Of a stretch of 64,000 bases of DNA, positions 45,443 through 54,369 are shown one piece after another. The translations under genes and the position numbers were made by a program. This stretch comes from Martinezella tropici (GTDB lineage Bacteria; Pseudomonadota; Alphaproteobacteria; Rhizobiales; Rhizobiaceae), in contig JUHI01000001.1 of assembly GCA_000799755.1 (NCBI GenBank), positions 930,001 through 994,000 on the forward strand. The letters are read 5' to 3'. The notes below the pieces were generated by a model. It had not been told where the DNA came from and did no database searches. It saw only the letters and a list, made by a program, of their open reading frames with translations. How positions within the stretch are numbered: the stretch's first letter is position 1; every line of letters starts with the position of its first letter.

Positions 45443-47038
45443 TCATCTGTGGTCGGCAAGGATCATTTCAGCTGCCTTTTCGGCGATCATGATGGTCGGT
45501 GAATTGGTATTGCCCGATGTGATCGAGGGCATGACGGAAGCGTCGGCAATGCGCAGTCGCGCCAATGCCCGCAATCGCAGCCTGGGATCGACGACGCTTT
45601 GCGCGTCGCCGCCCATGCGGCATGTGCCGACCGGATGGAAAATCGTGGTGCCGATGTCGCCGGCGGCACGCTCCAGATCCGCGTCTGTCTCATAGGCCGG
45701 TCCCGGCTTGAACTCCTCCGGCCTGAAGCGCGCGAAAGAGGGCTGTGCCACGATGCGTCGGGTCAGGCGGATGGAACGCACGGCGATCTCCCGGTCACGC
45801 TGAGAGGAGAGATAGTTCGGGCTGATGGCCGGCTGAAGCGCGAAATCCGGGCTGCGCACATGCACCGAGCCGCGGCTTTCGGGCCGGAGGTTACAGACGC
45901 TGGCGGTGATGGCCGGGAACGGATGGACCGGATCGCCGAACTTGTCGAGCGAGACCGGCTGTACGTGATATTGCAGATCCGGCGTCTCCTTATCCGGGCC
46001 GGAGCGGGTGAAGATGCCGAGCTGGCTCGGCGCCATCGCCATCGGGCCGGAGCGGCGAACAAGATATTCAAGGCCGATCGCCGCCTTGCCGATGAGGCTC
46101 GTCGCCTTCTCATTCAATGTGGGGACGCCGGTCACCTTGTAGGCAAGACGAAGCTGCAGATGATCCTGCAGGTTTTCACCGACCGACCTCACCTCGCGCA
46201 CCACCTCGATGCCGACTTTGCGGAGCACGTCACCATGACCGATGCCTGACAGTTCAAGAATATGCGGCGAGCCGATGGAACCGGCCGACAGCACCGTCTC
46301 CTTATTCGCATAGGCGCGCTTCGTCACGCCATCATGCTGAAATTCGACGCCTGTGACGGCATCGTCTTCGACAATCAGGCGGCGAACCTGCGCTTTCGTG
46401 TAGACGGTGAGATTGCCGCGCTGCATGGCCGGGCGCAGGAAGGCTTTCGTCGTGTTCCAGCGGATGCCGGAGCGCTGGTTGACGTCGAAATAGCCAGAGC
46501 CCTCGTTGTTGCCGCGATTGAAATCCGCAGTCTCCGGAATGCCGGCTTCCTTGGCGGCTGCCTGGAAGGCATCGAGCACGGCCCAGCGCACGCGCGCCTT
46601 CTCGACCCGCCATTCGCCGCCGGCGCCATGCATCTCGTCCTTGCCGCGATAGTGATCCTCGGACTTGACGAAATAGGGCAGCACATCGTCCCAGCCCCAG
46701 CCGGCGCAGCCGAGCTGACGCCAGAGATCATAGTCGCGGGCCTGGCCGCGCATGTAGATCATGCCGTTGATGGAGGATGAGCCGCCGAGCACCTTGCCGC
46801 GCGGATAGTTGAGCGAGCGGCCATTCAGGCCCTCTTCCGGCGACGTGGTGAAGCACCAGTCGGTGCGGGGGTTGTTGATGCAGTAGAGATAGCCGACCGG
46901 GATATGAATCCAATGGTAGTTGTCGTTGCCGCCGGCTTCCAGCAGCAACACCCTATTGTTGCGGTCGGCCGAGAGCCGGTTGGCCAGCACGCATCCGGCA
47001 CTGCCGGCACCGATGATGATGTAGTCGAAGCGATCCAT
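45443..47038 (-). CDS. GMC-family FAD oxidoreductase (choline dehydrogenase-like)
   Basis: A 531-residue flavoenzyme. FAD motif IIGAGSAGCVLANRLS begins at residue 7 and ends with LLLEAGG. GMC signature 1 is GKVLGGSSSINGMIYMRGQ, signature 2 is GSIGSPHILELSGIG, and the C-terminal FHPVGTCRMG / NTNSPTIMIAEKAA holds the catalytic His region. It oxidises an alcohol, substrate unknown; betaine aldehyde genes are absent, so choline is not supported. The start is set at MDRFDYIIIGAG; the frame further upstream runs through a repeat element. Confidence 0.9.
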   Translation of the reverse strand: MDRFDYIIIGAGSAGCVLANRLSADRNNRVLLLEAGGNDNYHWIHIPVGYLYCINNPRTDWCFTTSPEEGLNGRSLNYPRGKVLGGSSSINGMIYMRGQARDYDLWRQLGCAGWGWDDVLPYFVKSEDHYRGKDEMHGAGGEWRVEKARVRWAVLDAFQAAAKEAGIPETADFNRGNNEGSGYFDVNQRSGIRWNTTKAFLRPAMQRGNLTVYTKAQVRRLIVEDDAVTGVEFQHDGVTKRAYANKETVLSAGSIGSPHILELSGIGHGDVLRKVGIEVVREVRSVGENLQDHLQLRLAYKVTGVPTLNEKATSLIGKAAIGLEYLVRRSGPMAMAPSQLGIFTRSGPDKETPDLQYHVQPVSLDKFGDPVHPFPAITASVCNLRPESRGSVHVRSPDFALQPAISPNYLSSQRDREIAVRSIRLTRRIVAQPSFARFRPEEFKPGPAYETDADLERAAGDIGTTIFHPVGTCRMGGDAQSVVDPRLRLRALARLRIADASVMPSITSGNTNSPTIMIAEKAAEMILADHR

Positions 47039-47053
47039 GTTCAAACTCAGTCG

Positions 47054-47187
47054 TCCCCTCGCCCCGCCTGCGGGGAGAGGGTTAGGGTGAGGGGCGGGAA
47101 GGCTCGACAAATTCGGTATTCGCTGGAATCCGTGCAGGCCCCTCATCCGCCCTTCGGGCACCTTCTCCCCGCTTACGGGGAGAAGGA
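47054..47187. repeat. Nested inverted-repeat element, copy 2
   Basis: Hairpin CCCCTCGCCCCGC/GCGGGGAGAGGG (47055-47081) and hairpin CCTTCTCCCCGC/CGGGGAGAAGG (47161-47186), with inner inverted GGGTGAGGGGC and GCCCCTCATCC arms. It shares its core with the 43.2-kb element. It sits inside a same-strand run between the permease and the GMC gene, where it may trim or stabilise mRNA. Confidence 0.8.
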
Positions 47188-47198
47188 AAATCAAGCGG

Positions 47199-48182
47199 TC
47201 ACCGCCGATATTCGAAACCCAGTTTCCGTCCCAGCCGCGAGGCATAGAATTCGCCGACAATGCCGCGGCGGAAGAGCAGGACGCAAACCATGAAAACGAT
47301 ACCGGTGATTATGGTCACGGGAAATTCCGAGGTGGCGAGATAGTTTTCCAGCGTCGCCACCAGCCCTGCACCGAAGATCGGTCCGATCAACGTGCCGATG
47401 CCGCCGAGCAGGGTCATGAGGATGACTTCGCCGGACATCTGCCAGGCGACATCGGTCAGCGTCGCGAACTGGAAGACCAGCGCCTTGACCGCGCCCGCAA
47501 GTCCCGCCAGCGCCGCCGACATGACGAAGGCGCCGAGCTTGTAATGCGCGACGGAATAGCCGAGCGAGATCGCCCGCTGCTCGTTCTCGCGGATCGATTT
47601 CAGGATCATGCCGAAGGGCGAATTGATGAAGCGCCAGGTGATCAAAACGCCGATCAGAAACACGGCGAGAACGAAATAATACATGTTGAGGGAGTTATTG
47701 AGATCGAGGACGCCGAAGAGGTAGCCGCGCGGCACCGACTGGATGCCGTCCTCGCCTTGCGTGAACTTCGCCTGCAGGCAGAAGAAATAGAACATGTAGG
47801 ACAGCGCCAGCGTGATCATGGCGAAATAGATGCCCTGACGGCGGATAGCCACGAAGCCCATGACCAGGCCGAGCAGCGATGCGCCGGCAACGCCGATCAG
47901 GATGCCGAGCTCGGGCGGAACGCTCCATTCCTTCACTGCGTATGCGGTGAAATAGGCAGCGCCGCCGAAGAACGTGGCATGGCCGAAAGAGAGCAGGCCG
48001 GCATAGCCGAGCAACAGATTGAAGGCGCAGGCAAACAGCGCGAAGCAGAGCACCTTCATCACGAAGATCGGGTAGATGAAGAAAGGCGCCCAGATCAGGC
48101 CGACAAGGCCGACGATCAGCAGCAGCTTCTGCACGGAAAGCTTCGGACGCTCCTTGGAACTCAAGCTGATTAATCCAGCCAT
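47199..48182 (-). CDS. livM: Branched-chain amino-acid type ABC permease (LivM-like)
   Basis: A 327-residue inner-membrane permease with about nine hydrophobic segments. The LLGYAGLLSFGHATFFGGAAYF segment and the conserved SIRENEQRAISLGYSVAHYKLG coupling loop, followed by LAGLAGAVKAL, are typical of LivM. It starts one base after livH. The family symbol is given by similarity; the transported compound is not proven. Confidence 0.9.
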   Translation of the reverse strand: MAGLISLSSKERPKLSVQKLLLIVGLVGLIWAPFFIYPIFVMKVLCFALFACAFNLLLGYAGLLSFGHATFFGGAAYFTAYAVKEWSVPPELGILIGVAGASLLGLVMGFVAIRRQGIYFAMITLALSYMFYFFCLQAKFTQGEDGIQSVPRGYLFGVLDLNNSLNMYYFVLAVFLIGVLITWRFINSPFGMILKSIRENEQRAISLGYSVAHYKLGAFVMSAALAGLAGAVKALVFQFATLTDVAWQMSGEVILMTLLGGIGTLIGPIFGAGLVATLENYLATSEFPVTIITGIVFMVCVLLFRRGIVGEFYASRLGRKLGFEYRR

Positions 48183-48183
48183 A

Positions 48184-49071
48184 TCACGCCTCCCGACCGA
48201 AGAGGCCTGCGGGCCTCAGAAGCAGTACGATCGCCATGATGACGAAGATAACGATGTTGGAGGCCTCCGGATAGAAAACCTTGGTCAGGCCTTCGGCAAT
48301 CCCGAGCATGTAGCCTGTCACGATCGCTCCCATGATCGAGCCCATGCCGCCGACGACCACCACCGCGAAGACGATGATGATCATGTTCGATCCCATCAGC
48401 GGCGAGACTTGATAGATCGGCGCGGCCAGCACGCCGGCAAAGGCGGCGAGCGCCACGCCGAAGCCGTAGGTCAGCGTCAACAGCACCGGCACGTTGACGC
48501 CGAAAACCTGCACCAGCACGGAATTCTCGGTCGCCGCGCGCAGATAGGCGCCGAGCTTGGTCTTCTCGATCAGCAGCCAGGTGCCGATGCAGACGATCAG
48601 CGAGGCGATCACTACCCAGCCGCGGTAGACGGGGAGGAACATGAAGCCGATATTTTTCGCGCCCGCCAACTCCGTCGGAACGGCATAGGGCTGGCCGGAG
48701 GAGCCGTAGAGATACCGGAAGGTTCCCTCGATGGTCAGCGCCATGCCGAAGGTGAAGAGCAGTCCGTAGAGCGGATCGATCTTGTAGAGCTGGCGCAGGC
48801 AGAGCCGCTCGACCAGCGCGCCGAACAGGCCGACGATCAGCGGCGCCAGAACCAGGGCCGGCCAGTAGCCGATGCCGGCATAGGCAAGCAGCAGATAGGC
48901 GGTGAAAGCCCCGAGCATATAGAGCGCGCCATGGGCGAAATTGATGACCCTGAGCATGCCGAAGATGATCGCCAAGCCGAGGCTCAGCAGCGCATAGAAG
49001 GAGCCGTTGATGAGACCGATCAGCAATTGACCGAGAAGGGCCTGGGCGGGGATGCCGAATATCGTCATCAT
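48184..49071 (-). CDS. livH: Branched-chain amino-acid type ABC permease (LivH-like)
   Basis: A 295-residue permease with eight or so hydrophobic segments. The NGSFYALLSLGLAIIFGMLRVINFAHG start and the GVALAAFAGVLAAPIYQVSP coupling segment are typical of LivH. It pairs with the LivM-like permease to form the channel. Confidence 0.91.
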   Translation of the reverse strand: MMTIFGIPAQALLGQLLIGLINGSFYALLSLGLAIIFGMLRVINFAHGALYMLGAFTAYLLLAYAGIGYWPALVLAPLIVGLFGALVERLCLRQLYKIDPLYGLLFTFGMALTIEGTFRYLYGSSGQPYAVPTELAGAKNIGFMFLPVYRGWVVIASLIVCIGTWLLIEKTKLGAYLRAATENSVLVQVFGVNVPVLLTLTYGFGVALAAFAGVLAAPIYQVSPLMGSNMIIIVFAVVVVGGMGSIMGAIVTGYMLGIAEGLTKVFYPEASNIVIFVIMAIVLLLRPAGLFGREA

Positions 49072-49074
49072 GGC

Positions 49075-49782
49075 TCAGACCCCCAGAACCTTGTGCAGCA
49101 TGTCCATGCGCTCTGTGAGTTCGCCGACCGGAAATTCCGAAACCATCTGGCCGTGATCCATCACATAGAAACGATCGGCAATGCGGCTTGCAAAACGGAA
49201 ATTCTGTTCGACGAGCAATATGGTCATGCCGCGACCTTTCAGCTTTTGCAGGACTTCGCCGATGCGCTGGACGATGACGGGAGCGAGACCCTCCGTCGGC
49301 TCGTCAAGCAGCAGCATACGGACGCCGGTGCGCAGGATGCGCGCCATGGCGAGCATCTGCTGTTCGCCGCCGGAAAGCCGGGTGCCGACGCTGTTGCGCC
49401 GCTCGTGCAGATTGGGAAACAGTTCGAAAATCTCGTCGAGCGTCATGCCGCCCGCTGCCACGACCGGCGGCAACATCAGGTTTTCATAGACGCTGAGCGT
49501 GGAGAAGATGCCACGCTCCTCCGGCACGAAGCCGATGCCCTGATGCGCCGTCTTGTGCAGCGGCACCTGCATCATGTCCTTGCCGGCAAAGGCGATCCTG
49601 CCCTTGCGGGCACGGACGATGCCGACGATGGTGCGCAGCGTCGTCGTCTTGCCGACGCCGTTGCGGCCGAGGATGGTGATGGTCTCCCCCTCGCCGACGC
49701 GCATGTCGACACCATGCAGGATATGGCTTTCGCCGTACCAGGCATTGAGACCCTGAACTTCCAGAAGCGGCGCCATCGTCAA
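49075..49782 (-). CDS. livF: ABC transporter ATPase (LivF-like)
   Basis: A 235-residue ATPase with Walker A GRNGVGKTT, Q-loop GIGFVPEERGIF, signature LSGGEQQML, Walker B LLLDEPTEGLAP and the H-loop in LLVEQNFRFA. Short, without the C-terminal extension of LivG, as expected of LivF. Its start overlaps livG by 4 bp. Confidence 0.93.
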   Translation of the reverse strand: MTMAPLLEVQGLNAWYGESHILHGVDMRVGEGETITILGRNGVGKTTTLRTIVGIVRARKGRIAFAGKDMMQVPLHKTAHQGIGFVPEERGIFSTLSVYENLMLPPVVAAGGMTLDEIFELFPNLHERRNSVGTRLSGGEQQMLAMARILRTGVRMLLLDEPTEGLAPVIVQRIGEVLQKLKGRGMTILLVEQNFRFASRIADRFYVMDHGQMVSEFPVGELTERMDMLHKVLGV

Positions 49783-50561
49783 GCCTCCTCCGTGCCCATA
49801 TAGGCTTCGCGGACGCGCGGATCGCTGCTCACCGCCGCATAGTCGCCCTGGGCGAGGATCTCGCCGCGCTGCAGCACCGTGACATGGTGGCAGATATCGG
49901 CAACCACCGAGAGATTGTGCTCCACCATCAGCACGGCCCTGTCGCGTGCCACATCGCGGATGATAGCCGAGACGATGTTTACGTCCTCCAGCCCCATGCC
50001 GGCCATCGGCTCGTCGAGCAGCAGCACCTTTGGGTCGAGCGCGAGCGTGGTTGCGATCTCCAGCACCCGCTTGCGGCCATAGGAAAGATCGGCGGCGATG
50101 GCATCACGCTCCTTCGAGAGGCCGACCGAGGCAATGAGCTGTTCGGCACGCGCATCGAGGCTGTCGAGGGCGGACAGCGGCCGCCAGAACTGGTGGGCGA
50201 GATTGTTTGGCCGCTGCAGGGCGACGCGGACATTGTCCAGCACCGTCAGATGCGGGAAGACGGCCGAAATCTGGAAGGAACGCACAAGACCCATGCGCGC
50301 GACCTTGTCGGGTCTTGTCCTGGTAATATCAGTGCCGAGCAGCGTGATCGTGCCGTGAGTCGGCTGCAGGAACTTGGTGAGCAAGTTGAACACCGTCGTC
50401 TTGCCGGCGCCATTCGGGCCGATCAGCGCATGGACGCGGGCGTGCTGCACATCGAGATCGACATTCTTGACGGCAGTGAAGCCGCCGAAGTCACGGCGCA
50501 GTCCCCGGGCGGACAAGACCACCCGGGGCGCTTCCTGCAGATGTGTCGCTGACATCGCCAT
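49779..50561 (-). CDS. livG: ABC transporter ATPase (LivG-like)
   Basis: A 260-residue ATPase with Walker A GPNGAGKTT, Walker B VLLLDEPMAGMG and the C-terminal GEILAQGDYAAVSSDPRVREAYMG motif typical of LivG. The signature region DLSYGRKRVLEIATTLA is a degenerate LSGGQ, which is usual in this family. It lies 15 bp after the binding-protein gene. Confidence 0.93.
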   Translation of the reverse strand: MAMSATHLQEAPRVVLSARGLRRDFGGFTAVKNVDLDVQHARVHALIGPNGAGKTTVFNLLTKFLQPTHGTITLLGTDITRTRPDKVARMGLVRSFQISAVFPHLTVLDNVRVALQRPNNLAHQFWRPLSALDSLDARAEQLIASVGLSKERDAIAADLSYGRKRVLEIATTLALDPKVLLLDEPMAGMGLEDVNIVSAIIRDVARDRAVLMVEHNLSVVADICHHVTVLQRGEILAQGDYAAVSSDPRVREAYMGTEEA

Positions 50562-50576
50562 GGGCTGGTCTTGGCC

Positions 50577-51785
50577 CTATTGCTTGACGAGGTCGCAGCC
50601 GCTCTTGGCGGGATCGATATAGGCTTCCTTGCCCGGGATCGTCGCCAGCACATTGTAGTAATCCCACGGCTCCTTGCTCTCTTCGGGCTTCTTGACCTGA
50701 AGCAGATACATGTCGTGGATCATGCGGCCGTTGGCGCCGACGGTGCCGCCGCGACCGAAGAAGTCGTCAACCGGCATTTCATGCAGTTCCTTGGCGACGG
50801 CCTCGGTATCGTCCGTGCCGGCCTTCTGCACCGCCTTCAGATATTGCAGCACGGCGGAATAGGTGCCAGCATGGATCATGTTCGGCATCTTGCCGGTACG
50901 GGCAAAGAAGCGCTTGCCGAACTCACGGCTCTTGTCGTCGAGGTTCCAGTAATAGCCTTCCGTCAGTGTCAGGCCCTGCGCTGCCTGCAGGCCGAGGCCG
51001 TGGACTTCGGCGAGCGTGAAGAGCAGTGCTGCGAGATGCTGACCGCCCTGGGTGATGCCGAATTCCGAGGCCTGCTTGATGGCGTTGGAGGTATCGAGGC
51101 CGGCATTGGCAAGGCCGATGACCTTGGCGCCCGACGACTGTGCCTGCAGCAGGAAGGACGAGAAATCATTCGTCGACAGCGGATGGCGGACGGAGCCCAG
51201 GATCTTGCCGCCGTTCGCCTTGACGAAGTCGCTGGTCTGCTGCTCCAGCGAGTAGCCGAAGGCGTAGTCGGCCGTCAGGAAGAACCAGGTGTCGCCACCC
51301 TGCTTGACGAGGGCGCCGCCGGTGCCGACGGCCAATGCATGGGTATCATAAGCCCAATGGAAGCCATAGGGCGAGCATTGCTTGCCTGTCAGATCCGAGG
51401 TCGCGGCACCGGTGACGATATCGATCTTCTTCTTTTCCTTGGCAACCGCCTGCACGGCAAGCGCCACCGACGACGTCGTCAGCTCCATGATCGCGTCGAC
51501 ATGGTCCTGGTCATACCATTGGCGGGCGATGTTGGAGGCGATATCGGGCTTGTTCTGATGATCGGCGTCGATGATCTCGATCGGTACGCCGAGAACCTTG
51601 CCGCCGAAATCCTCGGCAGCCATCTTGGCAGCCTCGACCGACGACTTGCCGCCGAAGTCGGCATAGACGCCGGACTGGTCATTCAGGATGCCGATCTTGA
51701 CGAAACCATTGGCTGGACCGGCGGCGAAAGCCGCGGTGCTCGTTGCAAGCAGAAATGCAAGGGACGCAATAAGACTCTTTCGCAT
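50577..51785 (-). CDS. Periplasmic substrate-binding protein of the ABC importer
   Basis: A 402-residue Peripla_BP_6-type binding protein. The signal peptide covers residues 1-24 (LLATSTAAFAAG). Conserved patterns are VKIGILNDQSGVYADFGGKS, GVPIEIIDADHQNKPDIA and TWFFLTADYAFGYSLEQQT. It has a Cys pair (KQC, SGCDLVKQ). The family binds branched-chain amino acids, amides or aromatic acids. First gene of the minus-strand run, divergent from the LysR regulator. Confidence 0.92.
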   Translation of the reverse strand: MRKSLIASLAFLLATSTAAFAAGPANGFVKIGILNDQSGVYADFGGKSSVEAAKMAAEDFGGKVLGVPIEIIDADHQNKPDIASNIARQWYDQDHVDAIMELTTSSVALAVQAVAKEKKKIDIVTGAATSDLTGKQCSPYGFHWAYDTHALAVGTGGALVKQGGDTWFFLTADYAFGYSLEQQTSDFVKANGGKILGSVRHPLSTNDFSSFLLQAQSSGAKVIGLANAGLDTSNAIKQASEFGITQGGQHLAALLFTLAEVHGLGLQAAQGLTLTEGYYWNLDDKSREFGKRFFARTGKMPNMIHAGTYSAVLQYLKAVQKAGTDDTEAVAKELHEMPVDDFFGRGGTVGANGRMIHDMYLLQVKKPEESKEPWDYYNVLATIPGKEAYIDPAKSGCDLVKQ

Positions 51786-51819
51786 GTCCTCTCCTCCCAG
51801 AGATTTGGCAAAAACGAAT

Positions 51820-51947
51820 CTGTTCAAAATTGGCCAGCCGCTTTCCTCAAAACGACTTTTCCCGAGAGGCAAGATCACGGAATTCGCGCGTTGACGCAAG
51901 TCGCGATTGCAACTAATTCCAAACAAGGTCTGTTCATTTTTGAACAG
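51820..51947. promoter_or_regulatory. Candidate LysR operator sites between the ABC and lysR genes
   Basis: A perfect palindrome CTGTTCA-TTTT-TGAACAG (51930-51947) lies just before the LysR start, and an identical half-site CTGTTCA occurs at 51820-51826 near the ABC operon start. An 18-bp interrupted palindrome containing T-N11-A spacing plus a distant half-site is the usual layout of LysR recognition and activation sites. Confidence 0.6.
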
Positions 51948-51959
51948 AAGGGGGAAGGC

Positions 51960-52886
51960 ATGAAGCGTACGCCGCATTTCACCTGGGACGATTTGCAGTT
52001 CTTTCTCGCCGTTGCGCGGACCGGACAGCTTTCGACAGCAGCCCGGCAACTACGCAGCAGCCATGCCACCGTCTCCCGCCGTATCGACCGGCTGGAATTC
52101 GCCTTGAAGGTCAAGCTTTTCGAGCGCAATGCGCGCGGCTATCTGCTGACTGGCATGGGCCAACGCTTCGTCGACACGGCCGAGAGAATGGAGCAGGAAA
52201 CCGAACGCCTGCGCACCGATCTTTCGACGGGATCGGCGGCGCAAGGCGGCGTGGTGCGCATCAGCGCGCCGGAGGGTTTTTCAAACTTCTTCTTCACGGG
52301 GGTCCTGCCGGAATTTACGGCGAAATACCCGAACATTTCGCTGGAACTGATCACCATCCAGCAGATCATGTCGCTCTCGCGCAAGGAGGCCGATATCGTC
52401 GTGGTGCTCGACCCGCCGAAGGCAGGCCCCTATTTCACTGAAAAGCTCACCGATTATCACCTTCAGATTTACGGATCGCATGACTACCTTGACCGCCACC
52501 CGCCGATCGTAAGCCGCGACGACCTGCCTGACCTCGCCTTCATCGGCTATATCGAAGATATGATCTTCGCACCGGGCCTGGACTATCTCGGCGACGTCCA
52601 TCCCCGCATCAAGCCGCAATTCCAGAGTTCCAGCATCTTCGCGCAGCTCACCGCGACGAAGAACGGCCAGGGGCTCTGCGTCTTGCCGTTCTTCATCGCC
52701 GGCAAGCATCCCGATCTGCAGGTCGTTTTGCCGCATGCGGTGGATCTGAGGCGCCATTACTGGATCACCTGCCATCGCGACCTGCGCCAGTCGCCGCGCG
52801 TGCGCACCGTCATCGATTTTCTGGCTGAGGCCGTGCGCAAGAACGCGGCGGCCTTTCTAGGTCCGTGGAGGGGTACGGAAAGCTGA
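51960..52886 (+). CDS. LysR-family transcriptional regulator
   Basis: A 308-residue regulator. The HTH is at residues 8-67 (FFLAVARTGQLSTAARQLRS, VSRRIDRLEFALKVKLFERN), and the effector domain (from about 95) begins GVVRISAPEGFSNFF. The start at MKRTPHFTWDDLQFF follows GGGGGAAGGC; a much longer upstream open frame is an antisense shadow of the binding-protein gene. Divergent from the importer operon it probably controls. Its stop lies 14 bp from the converging galE stop. Confidence 0.93.
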   Translation: MKRTPHFTWDDLQFFLAVARTGQLSTAARQLRSSHATVSRRIDRLEFALKVKLFERNARGYLLTGMGQRFVDTAERMEQETERLRTDLSTGSAAQGGVVRISAPEGFSNFFFTGVLPEFTAKYPNISLELITIQQIMSLSRKEADIVVVLDPPKAGPYFTEKLTDYHLQIYGSHDYLDRHPPIVSRDDLPDLAFIGYIEDMIFAPGLDYLGDVHPRIKPQFQSSSIFAQLTATKNGQGLCVLPFFIAGKHPDLQVVLPHAVDLRRHYWITCHRDLRQSPRVRTVIDFLAEAVRKNAAAFLGPWRGTES

Positions 52887-52900
52887 GACCGTCGGCTCCG

Positions 52901-53938
52901 TTAGCGGATGCTCGGGGCGGCGTAGATCCTGTCGAGCCCGGCGGCGTCGAAGGCGGCCCGTTCGGCAAGACGAAGCTCCCAATCGAGCGACGAGCGGACG
53001 ATCGTCTCGAGGCTGTCATATTTCGGCGCCCAGCCCAATTCGCGACGGACAAGCGTCGCGTCGGCGACGATGCTCGCCATATCGCCGGGACGACGCGGGG
53101 CGATATGAATGCGGAAAGCGCGGCCATGGACGCGCATGACCATGTTGAGCACATCGAGAACGGAATAGCCATGGCCGTAGCCGCAATTGGCGACCAGTGA
53201 CCGGCCACCATCGCGCAGATGCCGCAGGGCCATAAGATGCGCTTCCACGAGATCGCTGACATGGATGTAGTCACGGACGCCCGTACCGTCATGCGTCGGA
53301 TAATCGGTGCCGTAGATATCCACCTGGCGGCGACGGCCAAGTGCCGCCTCGCAGGCAACCTTGATGAGATGGGTGGCGCCCGCGGTCGACTGACCGGCTC
53401 GTCCCTCCGGATCGGCGCCGGCGACATTGAAATAGCGTAGCGCCACATAGCGGAAGTCATAGGCCGCGGCAGCATCGCGCAGCATCAGCTCCGACATCAG
53501 CTTCGATTGGCCATAGGGAGATTCGGGCCGCAATGGCGCGTTTTCGCTGACCGTCCTGTCTCCTGGCTGCTGACCATAGACTGCCGCCGTGGACGAGAAG
53601 ACGAAATGGCGAATGCCGGCCTTGACGGCGGCGCTCATGAGTGTACGGGTCTTACCGGTGTTGTTCTCGTAGTATGAGAGTGGGTCCTCGATAGACATCG
53701 GGACGACGGCCGAGCCGGCGAAGTGGATGATGGCCTCCATGTCATACTCGGCGAAAATTTTCTGCAACAACGCTTCGTCCGCGACATCGCCGAGAAAGAA
53801 CCGGGCCGCCGGTGGAACCGCCCAACGAAAGCCGGTGGAGAGGCAATCGAGAACGACAACCTCCTCGCCCGCCTCAAGCAATCTCCAGACCATGTGGCTG
53901 CCGATATATCCGGCTCCGCCCGTCACCAAGACAGTCAT
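52901..53938 (-). CDS. galE: UDP-glucose 4-epimerase
   Basis: A 345-residue SDR epimerase that interconverts UDP-glucose and UDP-galactose for surface polysaccharides. NAD motif GGAGYIGSH (7-15), catalytic SST (115-117) and Y142-x3-K146 (PYGQSKLMSE). GTDYPTHDGTGVRDYIHVSD and RPGDMASIVADATLVRRELG are typical of GalE. The start is set at MTVLVTGGAG; an in-frame ATG 18 bp upstream is also possible. Confidence 0.94.
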   Translation of the reverse strand: MTVLVTGGAGYIGSHMVWRLLEAGEEVVVLDCLSTGFRWAVPPAARFFLGDVADEALLQKIFAEYDMEAIIHFAGSAVVPMSIEDPLSYYENNTGKTRTLMSAAVKAGIRHFVFSSTAAVYGQQPGDRTVSENAPLRPESPYGQSKLMSELMLRDAAAAYDFRYVALRYFNVAGADPEGRAGQSTAGATHLIKVACEAALGRRRQVDIYGTDYPTHDGTGVRDYIHVSDLVEAHLMALRHLRDGGRSLVANCGYGHGYSVLDVLNMVMRVHGRAFRIHIAPRRPGDMASIVADATLVRRELGWAPKYDSLETIVRSSLDWELRLAERAAFDAAGLDRIYAAPSIR

Positions 53939-54119
53939 TCTTCGCGTCCCCGCCAAGTCTTATCGGGACCATATGAGGCCGCTTCTCCTGCGAAATTGAT
54001 TAAAAGCGGCTGATGTGGCGGGAATGATTGCGGTAATGGTTAGGGGAGGCTTTCGCGGATCGATTGCATTTTATGGATTGGGTGCGCGATGACGAACATT
54101 CCCTGCTTGGAGAGTGCGC

Positions 54120-54304
54120 ACCCCCTCTGTCACTTCGTGACATCTCCCCCACAAGGGGGGAGATTGGAAACTTGCGGCACCAACCTACCTCAAACCAATA
54201 TTGTATTCGAAGAAACTGAAGTGCATCCTATTGCCAAGAGCCGCAGCGCAATCCCAACGATCTCCCCCCTTGTCGGGGAGATGTCGCGACAGCGACAGAG
54301 GGGG
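54120..54304. repeat. Nested inverted-repeat element, copy 3 (different core)
   Basis: Outer arms CCCCTCTGTC (54122-54131) and GACAGAGGGG (54294-54303) enclose inner hairpins CATCTCCCCC/GGGGGGAGAT (54141-54164) and ATCTCCCCCC/GGGGAGATG (54260-54283). It fills much of the 431-bp gap between galE and the aminotransferase gene. The rest of that gap (53939-54119, 54305-54369) shows no gene. Confidence 0.8.
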
Positions 54305-54369
54305 TATCAGAGGTGCGGCAATCTCGAAGATGCCTTTCGGCCGTAGGGCCGGGCGAAGCAAAGCCCCCA

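Noticed and set aside
45443-47038. Naming the GMC gene betA (choline dehydrogenase)
   Set aside because: No betB, betI or betC neighbours; the GMC family is broad and the context points to branched-chain metabolism.
47039-47260. N-terminal extension of the GMC oxidoreductase
   Set aside because: It translates the inverted-repeat element and overlaps the permease gene; the FAD motif begins at the chosen start.
48076-49803. 575-codon plus-strand frame opposite livH and livF
   Set aside because: Protein is His/Asp/Gln-rich shadow sequence; the minus strand carries two clear ABC genes.
50571-51959. Extension of the LysR frame by about 460 codons upstream
   Set aside because: It is antisense to the binding-protein gene; the LysR family starts at the HTH, and a ribosome site precedes 51960.
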